A DNA stretch of 64,000 nt from Aureimonas sp. AU12 (lineage in GTDB: Bacteria > Pseudomonadota > Alphaproteobacteria > Rhizobiales > Rhizobiaceae), in assembly GCF_001463705.1 (NCBI RefSeq), contig NZ_BBWH01000028.1, forward strand, positions 124,001 through 188,000. The letters are read 5' to 3'. Below, one piece after another: positions 54,316-61,510 of the stretch (positions are counted from its first letter, which is position 1; every line of letters starts with the position of its first letter). The position numbers and the translations under genes are program-made. Below the pieces are notes generated by a model, which did not search any database, was not told the origin of the DNA, and was given only the letters and a program-made list of their open reading frames with translations.

Positions 54316-54707
54316 GAGGGGTCAAGCCGCACCTCGTCGTGTCGAACGAAAACCCGCTCCCGGCGGCCTCGTCCGCGCCCGATTGGATGAGCGTAGAGGC
54401 GCGCGAGGAATGGGATCGGGTTTACCCGATCGTCGCCGTTCGCCGCGTCCTCACGGCGGCCGACATGGCCTCGCTGGAGAATTACTGCACGGCGGTCGGC
54501 CGCTCCCGGCAACTGGAGCGCGCCATCCAGCGGGCCGGCGACGATCTCGATCTCAAGATGATCCGCATGCAGGACAAGAGCATGTCGACCGCCCGCCAGC
54601 TCGCGGTGGAAATCGGTCTGACGCCTTCGGCTCGCTCGCGCTCGACGTTCCGCGAACAGGAGGAAGGCAGTGTCCAAAATGACCTCTTCTCCCAGCTGGA
54701 TCTTTGA
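54312..54707 (+). CDS. Terminase small subunit, P27 family
   Basis: This 131-residue protein contains LPAASSAPDWMSVEAREEWDRVYPIVAVRRVLTAADMASLENYCTAVG-type helices (written here as two segments: WMSVEAREEWDRV and LTAADMASLENYCTAVG) and ends in a RSRSTFREQEEGS tail, as in P27-type TerS. TerS picks the DNA for packaging. In satellites the TerS is the specificity factor that directs packaging of the island genome. It overlaps terL by 38 bases. Confidence 0.88.
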   Translation: MRGVKPHLVVSNENPLPAASSAPDWMSVEAREEWDRVYPIVAVRRVLTAADMASLENYCTAVGRSRQLERAIQRAGDDLDLKMIRMQDKSMSTARQLAVEIGLTPSARSRSTFREQEEGSVQNDLFSQLDL

Positions 54708-56280
54708 CGGCAGCGAGATCCCCGACCCCTTCGGGTACGGGGAGCGCGCCGTCCAGTTCCTGCGCGGCCTGAAGCATCCCAAAAGCCGCTTGCCCGGCCG
54801 CGCCTTCGACCTGCCGCACTGGCAGGAGCGCATCGTGCGCAAGATTTACGGCCCGTGTGATGAGAACGGTCGTCGCATCGCGCGAACCGTCGTGATCCTC
54901 CTGCCGCGCGGCAACCGCAAGACCAGCCTCGGCGCCGCGCTGGCGCTCCTGCATACGATCGGCTTCGAGAAGCTGGCTGGGGGCCAAGCGCTCTGCGCGG
55001 CCTCGGATCGCAAGCAAGCGCTGATCGCCTATGAAGAGGCGGTCGGCATCCTCAATCAGGACCCGCGCTTCGCGGCCGTCCTCAGTTTCCAAGCCTACAA
55101 GAACCGGATCGTTCACGCGAAGAGCGGCGCGGCACTGGAGGCGATCTCGGCCGACGCCGGAACGCAGCACGGACGCACGCCGACCTTCGCACTCGCCGAC
55201 GAGCTGCACGCGTGGAAGAACCGAGACCTATGGGACGTGATCCGCACCGGCCTCGTGAAGGTCGCCGGATCGCTCATGGTGGTCATCACCACGGCCGGGC
55301 GCGGGCAAGAGAACATCGCCTGGGATATCGTCGACTATGCCCGCAAGGTGCAGGCCGGCGAGATCGACGATCCGTCCTACGTCCCGGTCATCTTCGAGAC
55401 CGCGAAGAACGCCGACTGGCAGGACGAGGCCGTCTGGCGCGCGGTGAACCCCGGCCTCGTCGATGGCTTCCCGGATATCGAAGGCCTGCGCGCCCTGGCG
55501 CGCGAGGCGAAGAACCGTCCTGGCGATCGTGAGGCCTTCCGGCAGCTCCATCTGAACGTCTGGCTCGATCACTCGGCCGAGCCGTTCGTCGACATGGACG
55601 TGTACGACCAGGGCGCGGCCCGCATCGACCTTGCGGCGCTCGCCGGGCGGCCGTGCTGGCTTGGTGTCGACCTGTCGTCGAACTCGGATCTTACGGCGAT
55701 CGTCGCCGCCTTCCGTGACGACGCGGACGGCTTCGTCGTCGTGCCGTGGTTCTTCTGCCCGGCCGACAATCTGCGGCGGCGGTCGGAACTGGACGGCGTG
55801 CCCTACACGACCTGGGCGACCGAGCGACACATTATCCCGACGCCCGGCAACGTCGTCGACTTCCGGCGGGTTGAGGACGAGATCCGCGATCTTTGCGACC
55901 GGTTCGACGTGCGCGAAATCGCGTTCGATCCACACCTCGCCCGCAACATGCTGAACAACCTTCTCGAAGACGGCTTCCCCGCGGTCGAGATGCGGCAGGG
56001 CTGGGTGACGATGGCGCCGGCAGTCAAGGAACTGGAGCGCGCGATCGTCGGCGGCGGCTTCCAGCACGGCGGCCACCCTGTCCTACGCTGGAACTTCCAG
56101 AACATCTCCGTCGAGACCGACAAGGCCGGGAACCGCATGTTCCACAAGGGCAAGAGCCGCGACCGCATCGACGGCGCGGTTGCCGCCGCCATGGCCGTCG
56201 CCCGCGCCGCTGCCGGCGACGACGATCGCTCGGTCTACAGCGACTTCGGGGCGCGGCCGGAAGGGCTGCTGGTCTTCTGA
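54670..56280 (+). CDS. Terminase large subunit
   Basis: This 536-residue ATPase-nuclease has Walker A LLPRGNRKTS (79-85), Walker B TFALADELHAW (Asp178-Glu179) and an RNase-H-like nuclease domain. The nuclease acids sit in GVDLSSNSDLTAIVA, FDPHLARNML and SRDRIDGAVAAAMA. It pumps DNA into the head and cuts it. A GTG at 54670 with AGGAAGG is the likely start; an ATG three codons later is possible. Here it lies downstream of portal and capsid, not upstream as in most HK97-type phages. Confidence 0.95.
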   Translation: MSKMTSSPSWIFDGSEIPDPFGYGERAVQFLRGLKHPKSRLPGRAFDLPHWQERIVRKIYGPCDENGRRIARTVVILLPRGNRKTSLGAALALLHTIGFEKLAGGQALCAASDRKQALIAYEEAVGILNQDPRFAAVLSFQAYKNRIVHAKSGAALEAISADAGTQHGRTPTFALADELHAWKNRDLWDVIRTGLVKVAGSLMVVITTAGRGQENIAWDIVDYARKVQAGEIDDPSYVPVIFETAKNADWQDEAVWRAVNPGLVDGFPDIEGLRALAREAKNRPGDREAFRQLHLNVWLDHSAEPFVDMDVYDQGAARIDLAALAGRPCWLGVDLSSNSDLTAIVAAFRDDADGFVVVPWFFCPADNLRRRSELDGVPYTTWATERHIIPTPGNVVDFRRVEDEIRDLCDRFDVREIAFDPHLARNMLNNLLEDGFPAVEMRQGWVTMAPAVKELERAIVGGGFQHGGHPVLRWNFQNISVETDKAGNRMFHKGKSRDRIDGAVAAAMAVARAAAGDDDRSVYSDFGARPEGLLVF

Positions 56281-57179
56281 TGCTGCATATCTCAGCCGAA
56301 ACCCTCCTCTTCCTGAAAAAACAACAGGCGGCGGCCGAGGCAGCCGAGCGGCGGCGCCTCGCGGTCGCGGTTCACAAGCCGCCGAGAAAGCTTGACCACA
56401 AGAGGCTAAGCCGTCTGGTGGCCTCAGCCGCCCTGATCCTTCGCGCAGGGCATCCCACGCTGTTCGAGTACGAGGGGGCTTGCCGGCGCGGTCTTCGGAT
56501 CGCTCTCATTCGGCAGGGCTGGGTTTGGGCCGATGCGGACAGAAGCGCGGCGAAGGTCGTGGAAACGGCTCTTCATTCTCTCGGCGCCGAGCGGCCCACG
56601 TGGAAGGAAGGTCAGTCGGACTTTGCCATTGCCGATCGCGGCGAGCGGTATCGTTGCGCCCGCTGCGGTGGCGCTCTCGAAGGAGACCGATACAAATATT
56701 GCAGCAAGAGTTGCGGCCAGCTTGCATCGCAAACAAAAGCGAGAGCAAGCAGTGAACGCCTTGACCGCGCGCAATACCTAGCAAGCTTGGCGCTTCGCAA
56801 AGAGGAAGCCATACGAGAGCGCTCCGAACCCTGCGAGCATTGCGGAAAATACATGCTGACGCTGGAGATCGGCCAACGGTTTTGCTCCACACAGTGCTCC
56901 GGCGCTCGCCGCAAGATCTACAAGGACAAGCCCTGTCCGACGTGTGCCAAGCTGTTTTACCCGAACGTCAAAAACGGCATCGAGAAGAAATTCTGTTCGA
57001 ACGCTTGCTCATGGGAGCAGAAGCGCGTGGCCAAGCCGGAAGCGACTTGCCCGACGTGCGAGAGCGTCTTCCGATGGCGAACCCGGACAATTCCGCAGAA
57101 ATTTTGCTCTGCCCGATGCTCGCCCCGAAGCGCGCAGTTCGCTGGGCGGAGCACGTTCAAATGTGAAGGGACCGAATGA
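56280..57179 (+). CDS. Multi-zinc-ribbon protein of the packaging operon
   Basis: This 299-residue protein has an N-terminal helical part (about 1-120) and at least four zinc-ribbon-like modules (C-x2-C pairs): YRCARCGGAL/KYCSKSCG, PCEHCGKYM/RFCSTQCS, PCPTCAKLF/KFCSNACS, and TCPTCESVF/KFCSARCS. It starts by overlapping the terL stop (TGATG) and is read with the packaging genes. I do not recognise its family; the repeated ribbons suggest nucleic-acid or protein binding. An insertion of a regulatory or homing-type gene cannot be excluded. Confidence 0.7.
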   Translation: MLHISAETLLFLKKQQAAAEAAERRRLAVAVHKPPRKLDHKRLSRLVASAALILRAGHPTLFEYEGACRRGLRIALIRQGWVWADADRSAAKVVETALHSLGAERPTWKEGQSDFAIADRGERYRCARCGGALEGDRYKYCSKSCGQLASQTKARASSERLDRAQYLASLALRKEEAIRERSEPCEHCGKYMLTLEIGQRFCSTQCSGARRKIYKDKPCPTCAKLFYPNVKNGIEKKFCSNACSWEQKRVAKPEATCPTCESVFRWRTRTIPQKFCSARCSPRSAQFAGRSTFKCEGTE

Positions 57180-57547
57180 TGGTCGCTGCCGAACCACTAC
57201 GCCTTGGATCAAGCCGCACAATCTCGCCTCGCGCTCTCAGTGTCATGGCCGCCTACCGAAGGCAGCTGACCGGAAACCCGATCCTGCTACGGCGTCACGA
57301 TGCGCCCGACTGCTACGCTCGGGGACGCGTCATGGGTTTCTCGGCAGCGGAGATCGTCGGCGGGGTGCAGGAAGGGCGGCGCAAACTGATTGTGTTCGCG
57401 TCTGACGTCACCTGGTCCGATCCGCTGCGCGAGGGCGACCTTGCGATCGTCGACGGCGCGGAACTCTACGTCAACACGGTCGACGACCAGCGGCGCCGCG
57501 TCGACGGCACGCTGATGGCCTACGAAGTCACGGCGGGCGGGCGATGA
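57176..57547 (+). CDS. Head-tail joining / head-closure-like protein
   Basis: This 123-residue protein has a beta-barrel-like pattern: PILLRRHDAPDCYARGRVMGFSAAEIVGG, KLIVFASDVTWSDPLREGDLAIV and VNTVDDQRRRVDGTLMAYEV. It resembles short adaptor proteins found just before HK97 gp10 genes. The ATG at 57176 overlaps the previous stop; an internal ATG at 57245 would remove a non-conserved N-terminus. Confidence 0.65.
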   Translation: MMVAAEPLRLGSSRTISPRALSVMAAYRRQLTGNPILLRRHDAPDCYARGRVMGFSAAEIVGGVQEGRRKLIVFASDVTWSDPLREGDLAIVDGAELYVNTVDDQRRRVDGTLMAYEVTAGGR

Positions 57548-58206
57548 AGCCTTCGAAGATTGCGCCGATCTTCCGCGAGGTCGAATTGAGCTTCGCGGCG
57601 CATTCCTCGCCGAGGGTGCGCTCGAGGAAACTGGCGGCCTATGCGCTGGATAAGATCAGCGAGGCTAAGCGCATCAATGGCACGGCCGATCGGCCCGCTC
57701 CGCATCGCCAGATCGTCGACGGCCGGGAGGGGGCGCCGCTCGCCTCGGTGAAGCCCGATGGCGTGATCGTCGCCCGCTTCAATCTCGTCACCGAGGCCCT
57801 GATCTGGATCGGCGACGAGCTGGTGAAGAACAGTCCCGTTCTGACGGGGCAGTTCGCGCGCAGTCACGTCCTCTACATCGACGGGACGCCGCATGTGCCG
57901 GGCACGCCGTACCTGGACGGCGAGGAATACGCCTTCATCAACGTCCAGCCCTACGCCCGGCGGATCGAGAAGGGCTGGTCGAAGAAAGTCCCGGACGGTC
58001 TCTATGAGGGCGTCGCGACGATGGCGGCGCAGCGGTTCGGCAACATCGCCCGGATCGGCTTCGCCTGGCGCTCGCTGGAGGGCGCCGGCGCGCTCGATGC
58101 CTGGGCCGGCAAGACCAGCATGACGCGCAAGGATCGCGACCTCAAAGGGGCGGACCTGCAGGACTGGCTGAAACGACAACCCGCGATCACCGTGAGGCCG
58201 AACTGA
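57544..58206 (+). CDS. HK97 gp10-like adaptor protein
   Basis: This 220-residue protein carries the gp10-like core NSPVLTGQFARSHVLYIDG, followed by AFINVQPYARRIEKGWSKKVPDGLYEGVA. These proteins complete the head-tail interface. It overlaps the previous gene by 4 bases. The last recognised phage-structure genes follow; no major tail protein is found. Confidence 0.75.
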   Translation: MKPSKIAPIFREVELSFAAHSSPRVRSRKLAAYALDKISEAKRINGTADRPAPHRQIVDGREGAPLASVKPDGVIVARFNLVTEALIWIGDELVKNSPVLTGQFARSHVLYIDGTPHVPGTPYLDGEEYAFINVQPYARRIEKGWSKKVPDGLYEGVATMAAQRFGNIARIGFAWRSLEGAGALDAWAGKTSMTRKDRDLKGADLQDWLKRQPAITVRPN

Positions 58207-58207
58207 C

Positions 58208-58642
58208 ATGGCGCACCCGCATGTGATTGCTGCCGTCGACGCCCGCTTCCGTGCCGGCTTCGTCGAGCCGGATTGCCCGATCCGGGAAGTGAACGACAAG
58301 CCCGGCGCAGACAAGACGCGCACGGCCTTCGTCGTGCTGCAGTTTCCATGGTGCCGCTCGGATCCCGCGACAGTCGGGGCGCCGGGCGGCCAGTGGTTTG
58401 CCGAACAGGGGACGTTCCGCTTCGTCATCGCCCTGCCGAAGGGCGAAGGGCTCGGCCAAGGGCCGACCTGGGCGGAGCGGATCGCGGCTCTGTTCCGCAG
58501 CGAAGAGTTCGAAGGCCTGTGGTGCATGGCGCCCGGCTCGCCGGTCATCGACGACGCTAACGAAACTGACGCGTATTTTCGCGTTTCGTTTAGCGTGCCT
58601 TACGAGTTCCAGTTCCAGATTGAGGAGCATAAGCGAATATGA
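58208..58642 (+). CDS. Tail-terminator-like protein
   Basis: This 144-residue protein has the alpha/beta layout of small tail-terminator or tail-completion proteins (HPHVIAAVDARFRAGFVEPDCPI, TAFVVLQFPWC, GTFRFVIALPKGEG, FRVSFSVPYEFQFQ), possibly DUF4128. In a satellite it would prepare the head to accept a helper tail. It is the last gene of the structural operon, and the GC content drops sharply right after its stop. Confidence 0.62.
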   Translation: MAHPHVIAAVDARFRAGFVEPDCPIREVNDKPGADKTRTAFVVLQFPWCRSDPATVGAPGGQWFAEQGTFRFVIALPKGEGLGQGPTWAERIAALFRSEEFEGLWCMAPGSPVIDDANETDAYFRVSFSVPYEFQFQIEEHKRI

Positions 58643-58663
58643 CGCCGCAATAACTTTACCCGA

Positions 58664-59086
58664 CTATAAAAGTGAAAGCTGCTGAAATTCGTTGTGCTTG
58701 GCCGGCTGTACAGAGGGGACGTACATAAAGGACTGAGGAGGTGTGAAATTCGGGAACATTTCATCCGGGTCTAATGGTGAATCAAACTCCTGTACAAAGC
58801 CGATTTGCAACGCATAGCCAAGTTGACGACCTGCGAAATAGGAATCGAAAAAGTCCTTAGAGATTCCCGATCCGGCGTAAGTCGTCTCCCACAAAGCCTC
58901 CGGAGAGTCTTGAATAATTCTATCTATAGAAAACTCACCCACAATTTTAGCGACTGGTTTAGTTGAATAAATCAAGATTTTTCTTACATCTTTTCGTGAA
59001 AATATTTTTTTTCTGAACTCAAATATTTTAACCCCGTCAAGAATCTTCCGGACATGGACTGGATTAATCGACAATAATACGCGCAT
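58664..59086 (-). CDS. ASCH-domain protein
   Basis: This 140-residue protein is a single ASCH (PUA-like) domain: LLSINPVHVRKILDGVKIFEFRKKIF, ILIYSTKPVAKIVGEFSIDRII, and GSGISKDFFDSYFAGRQLGYALQI. ASCH proteins bind RNA or modified nucleotides. It is AT-rich and overlaps the GNAT gene by 23 bases on the same strand, so the two form a cargo pair. No function has been shown for this pair that I know of; defence or toxin-antitoxin roles are possible. Confidence 0.8.
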   Translation of the reverse strand: MRVLLSINPVHVRKILDGVKIFEFRKKIFSRKDVRKILIYSTKPVAKIVGEFSIDRIIQDSPEALWETTYAGSGISKDFFDSYFAGRQLGYALQIGFVQEFDSPLDPDEMFPNFTPPQSFMYVPSVQPAKHNEFQQLSLL

Positions 59087-60119
59087 TTACTTCTCCAAGC
59101 TCCAGCATGCTTCTGAGCTGATCGTGGGTCAGCTCCCGAAGATCCCAGCGCGGCTGCTCTGTCACGATCCCATCGTCCATTAGGCGCCCCCTCGTAATGC
59201 GCTTTGAAAGGGCTGCATTATAAGTCAGCTTGGCAACGTACAAACGGGACCAAGCGGCCCAATAGCCACGTAACTCCTCCTCGGGGAAGACGCTGCGGGG
59301 CAACGCATAATCTATAAAATCTTGGCCATCCCGGAAATCACGCTTCTTCCGGACCTCCTCAACGACGCATACAGACGTTATGACCGAGCGATAATAGGCA
59401 GGTCCTTTGTGATCGTTTGTCCTGTAGAAGATGACAGTGTCACCAGGCGATAAGCGACTAAGTGCAAGCTTCGAAATATAGACTTTATGGATCGTATTTG
59501 TATGCGAGACGTCCCTGACCATATCTGCATCTTCGTTATGCAAAATTGAATCGGGTAGAAGCTCAGTATGGTACTCTGGGTAGATCGCCAAAAGCCATGC
59601 TTTATGGTTGGCAAGTGTTATGAAAGGGTAATCCCGAGTCCTGTCGCCTACAGTAGTTGTAAGTGACCGCGTAAACACCAATTCAATGCCATTATCGGTT
59701 GCTTTTGTGCCTGATCTGACAAAACCATACTTTGTGAAAAGCTTTATCAGCTTATCATGAAGTTCAAACACCGTAACGTAGATCCCATCACAACCTCTAT
59801 CGATCGCGGTATCAAATATCTTTTTGATGACACGCTCACCTAATCGAGTCCCTTTGCCATCTATCTTGAGGGTTCCAACCTTCAGCCAATGGAGATCGGG
59901 GAGGTTTGGTTCAACGTCTTCAACTGGACCGTTCTCCTCTTTTAGGTATATCATACCGCTTAGAGAATTGTTCTCATCGTCTCTTACAACGTAAAGTTCC
60001 TCATCGGCTTTGCCTGCAAACCAGCGAGGAAACTCATCATATCCTGCCTTCAGACTATCAAAGAAAGGATCATCAATAGACAAGTTGCGAAATTTCGTTA
60101 ACTCAAGCCTGCGTCCCAA
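59064..60119 (-). CDS. GNAT acetyltransferase fused to a PUA/ASCH-like C-terminal domain
   Basis: This protein of about 351 residues has an N-terminal GNAT domain (LYVVRDDENNSLSGMIYLKEE, the KIDGKGTRLGERVIKKIFDTA acetyl-CoA loop, LIKLFTKYGFVRSGTKATDNG). Its C-terminal half contains KLALSRLSPGDTVIFYRTND, YRSVITSVCVVEEVRKKRDF, a PUA-like or ASCH-like fold. The N-terminus is uncertain: TTG at 60119 with GGGAGGG upstream is preferred; upstream frames run into the att arm and tRNA region. With the neighbouring ASCH gene it forms an accessory module at the right end of the satellite. Confidence 0.75.
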   Translation of the reverse strand: MGRRLELTKFRNLSIDDPFFDSLKAGYDEFPRWFAGKADEELYVVRDDENNSLSGMIYLKEENGPVEDVEPNLPDLHWLKVGTLKIDGKGTRLGERVIKKIFDTAIDRGCDGIYVTVFELHDKLIKLFTKYGFVRSGTKATDNGIELVFTRSLTTTVGDRTRDYPFITLANHKAWLLAIYPEYHTELLPDSILHNEDADMVRDVSHTNTIHKVYISKLALSRLSPGDTVIFYRTNDHKGPAYYRSVITSVCVVEEVRKKRDFRDGQDFIDYALPRSVFPEEELRGYWAAWSRLYVAKLTYNAALSKRITRGRLMDDGIVTEQPRWDLRELTHDQLRSMLELGEVNARIIVD

Positions 60120-60525
60120 CCAACCCTCCCGCGTGATTCGTTCAACTTGAGGTGGAGAATAAGCCGGCCCTACCGCTGTTTGCCAGACCCAACGTGATGA
60201 GCACCTTTTTGTAAGGCCAAGGTGAGTCTCACCCTGCAGGCAGGGTGCTGAGGGGCGGCAACCCGTCTGGGCAGCCATCAATCGTTTCAGTCGTGAATGA
60301 TTCGCTCTCTGCGTCGACCATGGCTTGCCGTTTAAACGGCTTTCGCACCGCTCATGGCGGTCATCTTTGCGCCCGCCATGTTGCGCGACATGTTGCATGG
60401 AGTAGCCGTGGGTGCCGGGAACCCCCCGCAATCCAAGGGAAGTGAAGCGCAACAAGCTGCGACACGGAGCTAGGCTCAACAATGCCGTTGGCTGCAGAAT
60501 TTGTCGTAAAATCAAGTGGTTGGGG
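60120..60525. promoter_or_regulatory. Right-end non-coding region with candidate integrase arm sites
   Basis: This 406-base region has no trusted gene. It holds a hairpin CACCCTG-CAGG-CAGGGTG at 60230-60247 and two copies of ATGTTGC (60378-60385 and 60390-60396) that match the left-end pair. The promoter of the GNAT-ASCH operon must also lie here. Confidence 0.55.
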
Positions 60526-60602
60526 TGGTGGCGATGGGTGGACTTGAACCACCGACCTCCGGGTTATGAATCCGGCGCTCTAACCAGCTGAGCTACACTG
60601 CC
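60526..60602 (-). tRNA. tRNA-Met (CAT anticodon), target of integration
   Basis: On the minus strand a 77-base cloverleaf starts GGCAGTG and ends CATCGCC-A-CCA. The D arm is normal, the anticodon stem-loop CCGGATTCATAACCCGG carries CAT, and the T arm is GGTGG-TTCAAGT-CCACC. The acceptor has an A4-C69 mismatch and a G5-T68 pair; with CACTGCC at the 3' side it would pair fully. The 3' half (60527-60570) is the att core. Lysidine-modified tRNA-Ile is an unlikely alternative. Confidence 0.9.
60527..60570. repeat. attR: 44-bp direct repeat inside tRNA-Met
   Basis: Identical over 44 bases to 44576-44619. It runs from the discriminator base through the T arm and variable loop to the anticodon loop, so the crossover lies within the tRNA 3' half and the gene is restored by element sequence. 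Confidence 0.93.
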
Positions 60603-60793
60603 ATTTCCACCATCCAGCAGCTTGCGCCGCCGACCCGAACGACCGGGGCCGATACGGGATAGGTTGCCGCCGCCCGGTGGACAGCGCAACTGACGCGGAT
60701 ATACGGATCGGCGGCCCGGCCTGTCAAGATGGTTTGGGCGGCATCGAACGCCTCGGGCGCGTCGCGCCGTCCGGCTTCCGTGGAAAGGACCCC

Positions 60794-61417
60794 ATGACAG
60801 GCAGCGCTCCCGATTTCGGCGATCCCCTCGATGCCGGCTGGTTCGCGCGCGATGCCGTGACGCTGGCGCGCGATCTCGTCGGTGCCGGGTTCTTCGTCGA
60901 TGGCGTCGGCGGGCGCATCGTCGAGACCGAGGCCTATCGGCGCGACGATGCGGCCTCGCATTCCTTTCGCGGCGAGACCCCCAGGAACCGTGCGATGTTC
61001 GGACCCGTGGGGCATGCCTATCTCTATCGCTCCTACGGCATCCATTTCTGCCTGAACGTCGTCTGCGACGTTGCCGAACCCGGCAGCGCCGTCCTGATCC
61101 GCGCCATCGAACCGCTGGAGGGGCTCGGTCGCATGGCGGAGCGCCGGGGGCTCGCCGCCCCGCGGCTTCTTTGCGCGGGGCCGGGGCGGCTGGCGCAGGC
61201 GCTGGGCCTCGATCTCGGCTTCGACGGACTGTCGCTGCGCGAGGCGCCTTTCGAGGTGCTGCGGCCGGGCGGCCCCGTCGACCTCGTCATCGGGCCCCGG
61301 ATCGGCATCACCAAGGCGGCGGAGCAGCCCTGGCGGTTCGGGCTGAAAGGGTCGCGCTTTCTCAGTCGCGGCTTCCCGGCCCCGACAAAGCCTCGCAACC
61401 TCAAGGAAACCGTTTGA
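60794..61417 (+). CDS. DNA-3-methyladenine glycosylase (AAG/MPG family)
   Basis: This 207-residue glycosylase of the Aag family has [42 protein letters not shown] (catalytic Glu in the ETEAY motif), [16 protein letters not shown] and the C-terminal [16 protein letters not shown]. It removes alkylated purines from DNA in base excision repair. The ATG at 60794 has AAAGGA nine bases upstream. The gene is divergent from tRNA-Met. Confidence 0.93.
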   Translation: MTGSAPDFGDPLDAGWFARDAVTLARDLVGAGFFVDGVGGRIVETEAYRRDDAASHSFRGETPRNRAMFGPVGHAYLYRSYGIHFCLNVVCDVAEPGSAVLIRAIEPLEGLGRMAERRGLAAPRLLCAGPGRLAQALGLDLGFDGLSLREAPFEVLRPGGPVDLVIGPRIGITKAAEQPWRFGLKGSRFLSRGFPAPTKPRNLKETV

Positions 61418-61510
61418 AGCGGATGGGCCGCGCGGTGTAACCGGGGCGCGTGTCCGGCGCGTCGATCCGCCCCGGTGTCCTCGATGCCCCGAAGTCTGCG
61501 ACCCCGTCCC

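Larger units (their letters stand above)
44576..60570. mobile_element. Integrated capsid-encoding phage satellite (cf-PICI-like) at tRNA-Met
   Basis: The 16-kb insertion is bounded by perfect 44-bp direct repeats (44576-44619 and 60527-60570), the right one completing a tRNA-Met. Inside are a tyrosine integrase, Arc and excisionase-like regulators, a Bro-N protein, HK97-type portal, protease and capsid, head connector, HNH, TerS, TerL and head-tail adaptors. Tail tube, tape measure, baseplate, lysis and polymerase genes are absent. That is the gene set described for capsid-forming phage-inducible chromosomal islands, which borrow tails from a helper phage. A decayed prophage is the alternative, but all genes look intact and the packaging cluster is tightly coupled. 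Both ends carry AT-rich accessory genes. Confidence 0.8.

Noticed and set aside
49827-58642. Gene transfer agent (GTA) head cluster
   Set aside because: GTAs carry tails and are not bounded by att sites with an integrase; the gene order and att repeats argue for a mobile satellite.
60120-60515. N-terminal extension of the GNAT protein
   Set aside because: The extra residues are encoded by the att arm region, are Cys/Arg/Ser rich and show no conservation pattern; the TTG at 60119 fits better.
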